Positions 8,801-16,475 of a stretch of 64,000 nt of DNA are shown here, one piece after another (the first letter of the stretch is position 1; each line of letters begins with the position of its first letter). The translations under genes were made by a program, and so were the position numbers. Source of the stretch: Streptomyces sp. F63 (GTDB lineage: Bacteria; Actinomycetota; Actinomycetes; Streptomycetales; Streptomycetaceae); the NCBI RefSeq assembly GCF_018070345.1, contig NZ_JAGPXX010000030.1, forward strand, positions 18,125-82,124, in the 5' to 3' direction. Under the pieces are notes generated by a model. That model was given only the letters and a program-made list of their open reading frames with translations, was not told the origin of the DNA and ran no database searches.

Positions 8801-9607
8801 TCAGGCGCCGAAGCCCTTGGCGCCCTTGACGGGTTTGGCACCCGCGAGGAGATGCGCCGGGACGAGGTCGCGGGCCGGCTCGGTGTAGCCGACCGACACG
8901 ATCCGGTCACCCTGGAAGGTGAAGCTGGTGAGGCTCGCCAGGGTGCACTGCCGCTTGCGCGGGTCGTGCCAGAGCCGCCGCTTCTCGACGAAGCTGCGCA
9001 CCGTCCAGATCGGCAGCTGGTGGCTGACGGCCAGCGCCTCGTGCCCCCGCGCGGCGTCCCGGGCCGCGTGCAGGGCCGCCATCATCCGCACGACCTGCTC
9101 GACGTACGGCTCGCCCCACGACGGCCGGAACGGGTTGGTCAGATGCCGCCAGTTCGCGGGCCGGCGCAGCGCGCCGTCCCCGACACCGAACGTCTTGCCC
9201 TCGAAGACGTTGGCCGCCTCGATCAGCCGTTCGTCGGTGGCGACGCTCAGCGAGTGCGCCCTGGCGACGGGGCCGGCGGTCTCCTGCGCCCGCTCCAGCG
9301 GGGAGGCGACGACATGGGTGAGATCGCGGCCCGCGAGGTGCTCGGCGACCCGTTCGGCCATCGTCCGGCCGAGTTCGGAGAGGTGGTAGCCGGCCCGGCG
9401 CCCGTAGAGCACACCGTCCGGGTTGTGCACCTCGCCGTGGCGCATCAGGTGGACGACGGTGATCTCGCCGCCGCCCGCCGGGCCGCCGCCGCTGCTGCCG
9501 CTGCCGCCGCTGCCGCTGCCCGCCCTGCCGCTTCCGGCTGTCATACCGTTCCTCTCCTCCCCTTCCGCGTTCCCGTCCCGCTCGCGCCCCGCGCCCGGAC
9601 CGGCCAT
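8801..9607 (-). CDS. histidine phosphatase (phosphoglycerate-mutase-like) family protein
   Basis: A branch-1 histidine phosphatase with the catalytic RHG motif (VVHLMRHGEVHNPDGVLYGR) and the second histidine in ALAVSHQLPIWTV. The substrate is unknown. The N-terminus is a low-complexity Ser/Gly linker. Two starts are possible. The ATG at 9607 shares a TGATG with the hemL stop and has GGAGGGAGG 6 nt upstream; an internal ATG at 9544 also has a good purine-rich site. The first is given because of the coupling. It sits between hemL and the resA operon, an order common in Streptomyces. Confidence 0.85.
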   Translation of the reverse strand: MAGPGAGRERDGNAEGEERNGMTAGSGRAGSGSGGSGSSGGGPAGGGEITVVHLMRHGEVHNPDGVLYGRRAGYHLSELGRTMAERVAEHLAGRDLTHVVASPLERAQETAGPVARAHSLSVATDERLIEAANVFEGKTFGVGDGALRRPANWRHLTNPFRPSWGEPYVEQVVRMMAALHAARDAARGHEALAVSHQLPIWTVRSFVEKRRLWHDPRKRQCTLASLTSFTFQGDRIVSVGYTEPARDLVPAHLLAGAKPVKGAKGFGA

Positions 9608-10926
9608 CAGGCGCCTCCCTCCGGGGCCGCCGCCGCGGCGGCCCGGGCGGCGGCCGGCAGCGCGGCCGCGATCCGCTCGACCGCGGCACCGTCGTGCGCC
9701 GTGGAGACGAACCACGACTCGAAAGCCGACGGCGGGAGGTACACCCCGTGCGCCAGCATCGCGTGGAAGAAGGCGGTGAACCGGTGGACGGCCTGCGTCT
9801 TCGCCGTCGCGTAGTCCGTCACGGCCCCGTCGGTGAAGAAGACGGAGAACATGCTGCCGGCGGTCTGCAGCCGGTGCGCGACGCCCTCCTTGGCCAGCGC
9901 CTCCGTGACCAGCCCCCGCACCTCGGCGGAGACCGCGTCGAGCGTCTCGTACGCGGCGTCGTCCAGCAGCCGCAGCTGCGCGACGCCGGCGGCGGTGGCG
10001 ACCGGATTGCCGGAGAGGGTGCCCGCCTGGTAGACGGGGCCCGCCGGGGCGAGCGCCGCCATGACGTCGGCCCGGCCGCCGAAGGCCGCCGCCGGAAAGC
10101 CGCCGCCCATGACCTTGCCGAAGGTCATCAGGTCCGGCCGCACCCCGTCGAGGCCGTACCAGCCGGCCTTCGAGACGCGGAAGCCGGTCATGACCTCGTC
10201 GGAGATGTACAGCGCGCCGTTCTCCCGGCAGAGGTCGGCCAGCCCCTGGTTGAAGCCGGGCCGCGGCGGGACGACGCCCATGTTGCCGGGGGACGCCTCC
10301 GTGATCACGCAGGCGATCTGCTCCGGATTGGCGGCGAACGCGGCCCGCACGGCCTCCAGGTCGTTGTACGGCAGCACGATCGTGTCGCCCGCCTGCGCGC
10401 CCGTCACCCCGGGGGTGTCCGGCAGCCCGAAGGTCGCCACCCCGGAGCCGGCCGAGGCCAGCAGGGCGTCCACGTGCCCGTGGTAGCAGCCGGCGAACTT
10501 GACGACCTTGGCGCGGCCGGTGAAGCCGCGGGCCAGCCGGATCGCCGACATGGTCGCCTCGGTCCCGGAGGACACCAGCCGCACCCGCTCCACGGGCGCC
10601 ACCCGGGCCACGATCTCCTCGGCGAGCTCGACCTCGCCCGCCCCGGGCGTGCCGAACGACGTACCGCGCGCGACCGCCGCCCGCACCGCTTCCTGGACCT
10701 CCGGGTGTGCGTGACCCAGGATCATCGGACCCCACGAGCACACCAGATCGACGTATTCGCGGCCGTCGGCGTCGGTGAGGTACGGACCGGTACCAGACAC
10801 CATGAACCGGGGCGTTCCGCCCACGGCGCCGAAGGCGCGGACCGGGGAGTTCACACCACCGGGCGTCACGGCGGCCGCGCGGTCGAAGAGCGCCTGCGAG
10901 ACCGGAGCTTCATACGGAAAAGACAC
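9607..10926 (-). CDS. hemL: glutamate-1-semialdehyde 2,1-aminomutase
   Basis: The PLP enzyme of the C5 heme pathway that makes 5-aminolevulinate from the product of glutamyl-tRNA reductase (hemA, at 52 kb). The GTG at 10926 gives 439 residues beginning SFPYEAPVSQALFDRAA, the usual N-terminus and length. The frame is open to 11073, but that extension looks non-coding. The signature GGVNSPVRAFGAVGG and the PLP lysine in LMTFGKVMGGGFPAAAFGGR are visible. A weak AGGA lies upstream of the GTG. It is coupled to the following histidine phosphatase gene. Confidence 0.95.
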   Translation of the reverse strand: MSFPYEAPVSQALFDRAAAVTPGGVNSPVRAFGAVGGTPRFMVSGTGPYLTDADGREYVDLVCSWGPMILGHAHPEVQEAVRAAVARGTSFGTPGAGEVELAEEIVARVAPVERVRLVSSGTEATMSAIRLARGFTGRAKVVKFAGCYHGHVDALLASAGSGVATFGLPDTPGVTGAQAGDTIVLPYNDLEAVRAAFAANPEQIACVITEASPGNMGVVPPRPGFNQGLADLCRENGALYISDEVMTGFRVSKAGWYGLDGVRPDLMTFGKVMGGGFPAAAFGGRADVMAALAPAGPVYQAGTLSGNPVATAAGVAQLRLLDDAAYETLDAVSAEVRGLVTEALAKEGVAHRLQTAGSMFSVFFTDGAVTDYATAKTQAVHRFTAFFHAMLAHGVYLPPSAFESWFVSTAHDGAAVERIAAALPAAARAAAAAAPEGGA

Positions 10927-11079
10927 TTTGATCCTGACCTGCGGGTACGTAGATGGGGCGGCGGCGGCCGCGCCCGGCTGGCAACGGTGCGCGACTTTGC
11001 TCCGACACTGAGACGAGACCTTCAGCCGTCCGTACGTCTGCGAGACTGGGGCATGCAGGAGTAAGTCACACAAGCCATG

Positions 11080-11150
11080 GTCTCAGAGGCCCACAGGATC
11101 GTGAGCAGCCGGGCGTTTCGTCCGCCGGTCGCTGGGGAGGTCTCTGAGAC
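11080..11150. promoter_or_regulatory. 9-bp inverted repeat in the hemL leader region
   Basis: GTCTCAGAG (11080-11088) is repeated in inverted orientation as CTCTGAGAC (11142-11150). It lies in the divergent intergenic region between hemL (start 10926) and the gene at 11343, which otherwise holds no gene. It could be an operator or a long-loop hairpin; nothing identifies the factor. Confidence 0.3.
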
Positions 11151-11342
11151 GATGATCGGGTTGCGCGGCCGTGCGCCGCGACTTATCGGGTGGAGACTAT
11201 GCATCGCGGTGGCGGACTGGGCGAGGGGACCGACGACCTGGACCCCGAGCGCGCCCGCGCCTCCCGTGCGGCCCGCCGGGGCAGGGGCAGGCACCGGGGC
11301 GAGCGCGATCCCGAGCAGGCGAGGGAAAGCAGGAGTGGCCGC

Positions 11343-11780
11343 GTGGGGGTGACCTACAAGTATTTCGGGGCACCCGACGGAGCGACCGCCGCCCGCGTCC
11401 CGGTCTCCATGCGCCCGGAGGAACTCGGCGGTGACGAGCTCGGCATGGGCGGCATGTTCACCAAGATCAAGCCGGAGACGATGGCCGCGATGGTCCTCAC
11501 CGGCATCGAGGGCGTCCCGCTGCACAAGGTTCCCCCGCTGGAACTGGTCGTCCTCCACCCCGACTACGCCGTCGTCAAGCTCCCCGTGACGGCCGTCGAC
11601 CCGCTGCGCGGGGTCGGCGAGGAGGCGGTGGGCGCGGCGGCCTTCATCTGGTCCACGGTCCCCGACCGCGGCGGCCCGCGCGACGCCTTCACCGTCTACC
11701 AACTGCTGCACGAGTGGCAGGACTTCTCCGAGCGCCTCCACCACGCGGGCCACCAGCCGTACTGCCTGGTGTGGCCCTAG
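11343..11780 (+). CDS. conserved actinobacterial protein of unknown function
   Basis: A 145-residue soluble protein without signal peptide or membrane segment, from a GTG with a strong ribosome site (AGGAG, 7 nt before). The sequence MGVTYKYFGAPDGATAARVP and the C-terminal HEWQDFSERLHHAGHQPYC are the sort of well-conserved blocks seen across Streptomyces. I do not recognise a domain with known activity. An in-frame ATG at 11199 with GGAGA upstream would add a basic Arg-rich segment of about 48 residues; it cannot be excluded as the true start. A tandem repeat follows the gene. Confidence 0.75.
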   Translation: MGVTYKYFGAPDGATAARVPVSMRPEELGGDELGMGGMFTKIKPETMAAMVLTGIEGVPLHKVPPLELVVLHPDYAVVKLPVTAVDPLRGVGEEAVGAAAFIWSTVPDRGGPRDAFTVYQLLHEWQDFSERLHHAGHQPYCLVWP

Positions 11781-11828
11781 GGCCGCATCGGGCAACGTTC
11801 GCCCCGCCGCGACGGCCGGCACTCCCCC

Positions 11829-11952
11829 AAGCTCTCCGAGCAGGGGGCACCCCCACCCCAAGCTCTCCGAGCAGGGGGCACCCCCACCCCAAGCTCTCCG
11901 AGCAGGGGGCACCCCCACCCCAAGCTCTCCGAGCGGGGGACCCCCACGCGCC
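11829..11952. repeat. 31-bp tandem repeat, four copies
   Basis: Units starting with AAGCTCTCCGAGCAGGGGG begin at 11829, 11860, 11891 and 11922, exactly 31 bp apart; the last copy is degenerate. Each contains a GGGGG-CA-CCCCC dyad and a GCTCTCCGAGC near-palindrome. It is intergenic. Spacers between units are too short for a CRISPR. Apart from this, 11781-12175 holds no gene that I can see. Confidence 0.95.
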
Positions 11953-12175
11953 GCACCGGCCGAAAGACCCCGGACGATCCGGTACGAGGGCTCCCGGCCG
12001 GGCACGCCGGGAGCACGCACCGGACGCCGCTCCTCACCGGGCACACGCTGCCCGATGCGGCACTGGCCGGGGTTTCGCCGGGCCCGGGCGGGACTTCCGG
12101 GCTCCGCCCCGTCCTGTGCCGAGTGGGACCGCCGGGGCACCGGGCCGCCGTGAGGGCCCACTAGCATCGGCCGCC

Positions 12176-13069
12176 ATGGACTGGCTGGAGCGGATCGCGA
12201 AGCTGAGGCAGTGGACGAGGAGCGGTACCCGCGCTCCGCACAAGCCGCTACTGCTCCTGTACGCCCTCGGCCGGTTCCGGGACGATGCCGACGGCGGCCT
12301 GCGGTACACCGCGGTGGAGCAGGACCTGCAGCGCCTGCTGACCGAATACGGCCCACCGAACAAGACCACACCCGCCTACCCCTTCCACCACCTGGTCAGC
12401 GACGGCATCTGGGAAGTCCGCACCGATCGCGGGCCGGGCAGCCCCGGCAGCGGGATACGGGACCTCCGCGAGACGGGCGCCACCGGGCGGCTCGCGCCGG
12501 ACTTGCGAGCGGCGCTGCGGCGTGACCCGGACCTGCTCGGCAGAATCACCCGGCTCCTGCTGGACCGGCACTTCCCGCCCTCCCTGCACGGAGAGCTGTG
12601 CGAGGCCGTCGGCCTGGAACCGGAGCCGGCGGAGGCCGGGCGGCTCTCGGCGGTCCGCAGGCAGCGGGACCCGCGGATGCGGGAACTGGTGCTGACCGCC
12701 TACGAGTACCGCTGCGCCTTCTGCGGCTACGACGGCAGGATCGGTGCGGTGCCGGTCGGGCTGGAGGCCGCCCACGTGCGCTGGTGGGCGTTCGGCGGAC
12801 CGGACGAGACCGAGAACGGGCTGTGCCTGTGCGCGCTGCACCACAAGCTCTTCGACAAGGGCGTCCTCGGCGTGGGAGACGACCAACGCGTCCTGGTCTC
12901 CCAGCGCTTCGCCGGCCACAGCCCCGCCGCCCGCGAGCAGGTCACAGCCCTCGCGGGCCGGCCACTCATCGGCCCGCAGCCCGGCACGCGCCCCGTCGCC
13001 GCGGCCCACCGCGACTGGCACACCCGGCAGGTCTTCCTCGGCGAACCACGCCCCGCCACGGCCGCCTGA
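12176..13069 (+). CDS. SBD-HNH endonuclease, probable phosphorothioated-DNA (type IV) restriction enzyme
   Basis: The 297-residue protein has two parts. The N-terminal half (HKPLLLLYALGRF at residues 22-34, YPFHHLVSDGIWEV at 68-81) resembles the sulfur-binding domain of ScoMcrA-type enzymes, which recognise phosphorothioate DNA. The C-terminal half is a zinc-type HNH nuclease: CAFCGYDG (Cys180/Cys183), the EAAHVRWW histidine (His200), ENGLCLC with Asn214, and HHKLFDKG. It would cut incoming phosphorothioated DNA. The ATG at 12176 gives a clean N-terminus. No dnd modification genes are in the window. The domain call for the N-terminus rests on motif memory, not on a search. Confidence 0.75.
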   Translation: MDWLERIAKLRQWTRSGTRAPHKPLLLLYALGRFRDDADGGLRYTAVEQDLQRLLTEYGPPNKTTPAYPFHHLVSDGIWEVRTDRGPGSPGSGIRDLRETGATGRLAPDLRAALRRDPDLLGRITRLLLDRHFPPSLHGELCEAVGLEPEPAEAGRLSAVRRQRDPRMRELVLTAYEYRCAFCGYDGRIGAVPVGLEAAHVRWWAFGGPDETENGLCLCALHHKLFDKGVLGVGDDQRVLVSQRFAGHSPAAREQVTALAGRPLIGPQPGTRPVAAAHRDWHTRQVFLGEPRPATAA

Positions 13070-13160
13070 CCGCGGTGGCGGAACCACGGTTGAACAACAA
13101 GAGTTTTGTCAAAGTGCTCCCCATGGCCACCACGCCAGAGCCCGCTCCCGCGACCCCGGG

Positions 13161-13403
13161 ACCAACCAGGCCCGCTTCGACTACGCCGCCTCCCGCGTCA
13201 ACATCATCCCGCCCACCGAAGCCATCGCCCGCCACGCGAGCAAGCTGCTCGCCGCAGCAGGGCTGCACGGCCACAAACACGCTCTGGACGCGATCGCCGC
13301 CGCCACTGCCCTCGCCGCACCCGCCCCGGTGACCGTCCTGACGCCGGACCCCGAAGATCTCGTCAGGCTGTGCGACCCCGGCGTCCGCGCAGCCAAAGGT
13401 TGA
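13161..13403 (+). pseudogene. C-terminal remnant of a PIN-domain (VapC-like) protein
   Basis: In one frame the stretch ASRVNIIPPTEAIARHASKL followed by LHGHKHALDAIAAATALA and TVLTPDPEDLVRLC reads like the C-terminal half of an actinobacterial PIN-domain ribonuclease (VapC-type toxin), with the conserved DA and DPEDL acidic positions. No start codon or N-terminal half with the first catalytic aspartate is present, and no antitoxin gene is adjacent. It is therefore called a decayed fragment. Limits are approximate. The stretch from 13404 to 13550 contains nothing else. Confidence 0.6.
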
Positions 13404-13550
13404 CGACGGCATCGGCGCGGACCGCGCGCATGCTCTCCACCCGTCTCCACCGTGACCGGGAACTCGGCGATGCAGGGTCGCACCGGGCCCCGCCGGTCTG
13501 CGACGGATCAGCCTCGGTGGATCAGCGCCCGTTGATCAGCGCCCGGTGGA

Positions 13551-14651
13551 TCAGCGCTCGGCGAAGTGGCTGGGCCTGCCGTCGCGGTGGACCAGGCGCC
13601 CCGCCCGTTCGGCCCGCGCGCGGGGCATGAGGGTCCAGGTGCCGTCGGCGCGGCGCAGGGCCGCGGAGTGCCACGGGGTGGTCCAGGCGTCGGGTGCGTC
13701 GAGGAGGCGGATGCCGAACTTCGGGGCGCCGGCCGGCTGGGGGTGGATGGACAGGCGCACGGCCCGGGGGTGGCACTCGGCGATGAGTCCGCCCCAGGCC
13801 CGGCTGCGCTGGATGACGCCGTAGGCGCGCCGGCGGCAGGCGCGCTGGAGGGCGGAGCGGGTGCCCGCGTGGTCGGCGGTGTCCTCGACGAGGAAGCGGG
13901 TGATGCCGCGGTAGAGCGCCAGGGCCTGGTCGTCCGTGCGCATCTCGGCGCGCAGGGCGTCGACGGTGGGCGCGTAGCGGTCGTGGACGTGGGCGCGCCG
14001 GGCGTCGTACGAGAGGTCGCCGAGAACGTCCCGCAGGTCGAAGACGGACAGTCTGTCCAGGCCGAGCCGGCCGATGAGGGCGCGGAGTTCGTCGGCGTAG
14101 GCGTCGATGCGCTCGTCGGGGACGCCGATGAGGTCGCCGAAGACATGGCCGTCGGAGCAGATGACCATGCGGGCGCCGGGTGGGTAGACCCGCTCGATGT
14201 CCCTGCACAGGGTGTGGAGGAATGCGAGGGAGAGGCGCTCACCCGTGTCGGGGAGGTCGCCCAGGACCTTGGCCGGGTTGGGCGACTTGCAGGGGAAGCC
14301 GGGAAGGGTGAAGACGACGGGGGCGCCCTCCCGGACGAAGCCGGCGATCCGGCTGAGCTGGTGCGGGAACATCCCGGCGGATACGGGGGCCGGGTCGGTC
14401 GTGCGGCGGTGCGGCAGCAGCAGGTTCAGGATCGCGGTGCTGGTGATGCCCGTGGTGTCGGTGGTTCTGGTGGTGCCAACGGTGTCGGTGGTGCCAACGG
14501 TGCCCGTAGTGCCGACAGTGCCGGTGGTACCAACAGTGCCCGTAGTGCCGACGGTGTCGGCAGTGGCGGTCGTGTCGGCGGGGTGAACGGTGCCGGGGGT
14601 GCGGCTGGTGCCGGTGCCGGTGCGGGTGTCGGGTGCGGTCGTCAACGGCAT
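13551..14651 (-). CDS. isonitrile (isocyanide) synthase, PvcA/DIT1 family
   Basis: A 366-residue member of the PvcA/IsnA/Dit1 family, which converts the amino group of L-tyrosine or L-tryptophan to an isonitrile. Family hallmarks are GFPCKSPNPAKVLGDLPD (residues 118-135), SDGHVFGDLIGV (166-177) and the downstream VHDRYAP region. The catalytic part starts near residue 72. Residues 22-66 are a low-complexity Thr/Gly/Val segment with TVGTT units, encoded by a 15-bp minisatellite. GGAGG precedes the ATG by 7 nt. It lies 156 bp after the P450 gene on the same strand, probably as the last gene of the cluster. No PvcB-type oxygenase is adjacent, so the P450 is the likely tailoring enzyme. Confidence 0.88.
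   Translation of the reverse strand: MPLTTAPDTRTGTGTSRTPGTVHPADTTATADTVGTTGTVGTTGTVGTTGTVGTTDTVGTTRTTDTTGITSTAILNLLLPHRRTTDPAPVSAGMFPHQLSRIAGFVREGAPVVFTLPGFPCKSPNPAKVLGDLPDTGERLSLAFLHTLCRDIERVYPPGARMVICSDGHVFGDLIGVPDERIDAYADELRALIGRLGLDRLSVFDLRDVLGDLSYDARRAHVHDRYAPTVDALRAEMRTDDQALALYRGITRFLVEDTADHAGTRSALQRACRRRAYGVIQRSRAWGGLIAECHPRAVRLSIHPQPAGAPKFGIRLLDAPDAWTTPWHSAALRRADGTWTLMPRARAERAGRLVHRDGRPSHFAER
14455..14590. repeat. 15-bp minisatellite inside the isonitrile synthase gene
   Basis: Imperfect units of the type GTGCCAACGGTGTCG recur with period 15 and encode TVGTT-like pentapeptides in the N-terminal extension. Copy number can change without frameshift. The catalytic domain lies outside it. 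Confidence 0.8.
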
Positions 14652-14807
14652 GGGGTTCCTCCGGGAGGCGTGCGGGCATGGCGCCGTGGCGGTCGGGCCG
14701 GGCGCCGTTTTCCGTGCGGGACGGTCGGTTGAGGGGAGACGGGCCGGTGCGGCCGGTACCGGTGACGGGCGGCCGGTACCGCTCCGGGCGGCTCGGCCCG
14801 CCCCGGG

Positions 14808-16103
14808 TCAGAGGCGCCGGTCGTAGGCGGCCGGGAGGTGGTTGGTGCCGCGCCCGAGGACGGCCGGGATCCACTCGATGTCCTCGTCCGCGATGGCGAG
14901 GCGCAGGCCGGGCAGGCGGGCGAGCAGGGTGCCCAGGGCGATCCGCAGTTCGGTGCGGGCGAGGGCGGCGCCGGGGCAGAAGTGGATGCCGTGGCCGAAG
15001 GCGAGATGCGGGTTGGGGCTGCGGCCGAGGTCGAGGGTGTCCGGTTCCTCGAAGCGGCGCGGGTCGCGGTTGGCCGCGCACAGCGAGACGATCACCGAGT
15101 CGCCGACCGGGACCGGGGTGCCGTGCAGGTCGCTGTCGCGGTCGAAGAACCGCCAGGTGGTCAGTTCGAAGGCGCTGTCGTAGCGGAGGAGTTCCTCGAC
15201 CGCGCGGGGCAGCAGGTCCGGCTCGTCGCGCAGGCGCGCGAGCTGATCCGGGTTGCGGAACAGGGCGATCAGGGCGGTGGTGATCTGGTTGGTGACCGGT
15301 TCCTGCCCCGCGACCAGGAGCTGGAAGATCATCGAGTCCAGCTCCTCCTGCGAGAGTTCGCCGCCGTCGCGGGCCGCGACGAGACGGCTGAGGAGGTCGT
15401 CGTCCTCCCGGCGCCCGCCGTCCTCCCGGTGTTCCCCGCGTTCCCCGACGTCCCGCTTGTGGGCGACGACTTCGGCGATATAGCTCTGCAAGCCGTGCAG
15501 GCGCGCCTCGTACAGCGGGCGCCCGGGATCGGTCGGGCCGACCGGCTGGACGACCTTGCCCCAGTCGCGGTCGAAGCGGGCCGCCAGCTCCCGCGGAAGG
15601 CCGATGACCTCGGCGAGCACCCGGAACGGGAAGTGCGCGGCGAAACCGGCGACGAGGTCGGCCGGGCCGGTCTCCGGCAGCGCGTCCACGAGCGAGTCGG
15701 CCAGTTCCCGGATGCGGGGGCTCAGGCTCTCGACGCGGCGCGGCGCGAAGGCGTCCGTGACGAAGCGCCGCATGCGGGTGTGGTCCGGCGGGTCCTGATG
15801 GAGGAGGTGCACCTGGAGCCGGGAGTGCTGCGGCTCCGGCATGATCGAGGCCCGGGCCCGCCAGCGGTCGTTGCCCCGGTCGTGGTTCTTGCCCAGGCGG
15901 TCGTCGCCCAGGGCCGCGTGGGCGGCGTCATAGCCGGTGACGAGCCAGGCCCGCACGCCGCTGGGGAAGAGCACGCGGTGGACGGGGCCGGCCTCCCGCA
16001 TCCGCTCGTAGAGCGGGTAGGGGTCGGCCTTGTAGGGGCAGCCCGTCAGCGGTACGGGGTCGGGCAGGGCCCCGGTGGCCGTCCCGGTGTGCTCGATGGT
16101 CAT
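14808..16103 (-). CDS. cytochrome P450 of the isonitrile cluster
   Basis: A 431-residue soluble class I bacterial P450. The heme loop FGHGIHFCPG has the thiolate Cys376, and the K-helix ExxR is Glu304/Arg307. The I-helix reads LLVAGQEPVTN (residues 263-272): the acid is kept (Glu268), but the usual Thr-Thr pair is Pro-Val, so the proton-relay threonine is missing. That pattern occurs in some P450s that do oxidative phenol coupling or other non-hydroxylating chemistry. Residues 218-236 are a charged insertion (GERGEHREDGGRREDD). It sits directly upstream of the isonitrile synthase gene and probably modifies its product. No ferredoxin is adjacent. Confidence 0.92.
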   Translation of the reverse strand: MTIEHTGTATGALPDPVPLTGCPYKADPYPLYERMREAGPVHRVLFPSGVRAWLVTGYDAAHAALGDDRLGKNHDRGNDRWRARASIMPEPQHSRLQVHLLHQDPPDHTRMRRFVTDAFAPRRVESLSPRIRELADSLVDALPETGPADLVAGFAAHFPFRVLAEVIGLPRELAARFDRDWGKVVQPVGPTDPGRPLYEARLHGLQSYIAEVVAHKRDVGERGEHREDGGRREDDDLLSRLVAARDGGELSQEELDSMIFQLLVAGQEPVTNQITTALIALFRNPDQLARLRDEPDLLPRAVEELLRYDSAFELTTWRFFDRDSDLHGTPVPVGDSVIVSLCAANRDPRRFEEPDTLDLGRSPNPHLAFGHGIHFCPGAALARTELRIALGTLLARLPGLRLAIADEDIEWIPAVLGRGTNHLPAAYDRRL

Positions 16104-16134
16104 GAACGCGGCTCCTCTGCGGGCGGGTTGGGAC

Positions 16135-16232
16135 TGAGCGGACTCACTGGCCCGGACGGGCTCACTGGTCCGGGGGCGCCGGGCGGGCTCACTGGTCCGG
16201 GCGGGCTCACTGGTTGGTCCGGGGGCGCCGGG
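16135..16232. repeat. minisatellite upstream of the P450 gene
   Basis: Four imperfect copies of GGCTCACTGGTCCGGG-type units lie at about 16141, 16159, 16187 and 16203, with GGGGCGCC inserts. They fall within the 372-nt intergenic region between the MFS stop and the P450 start. The rest of that region (to 16475) is GC-rich and shows no gene and no copy of the cluster's promoter motif. Confidence 0.8.
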
Positions 16233-16475
16233 CAGGCTCTCCGGGCTGTGGGTGCGCGGGCTGCGCGGCCGGACGGGCTGGTGCCGCCGGGCCGCGGGGC
16301 GCGCGTGGTGCGGCCCACCGTGCCCGGTGGTCCCGCGTCACCCGGCCGGCGGAGTGGCCGGACGGCGGGTGTCCGGGCCGGGCCCGGTGCGGAACCCGGT
16401 CTCGGCCGGCGCACGGGGCGCCGTGGCCGGGCCGCAGGGTCTCCGGTGGTTCCGCGCATACGGGTGGCTCCCGGG

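Noticed and set aside
11829..11952. CRISPR array
   Set aside because: The 31-bp units abut directly with no unique spacers, and no cas genes are near.
11022..12371. Minus-strand open frame across the 31-bp repeat
   Set aside because: It only translates the tandem repeat and intergenic DNA, and contradicts the supported plus-strand genes at both ends.
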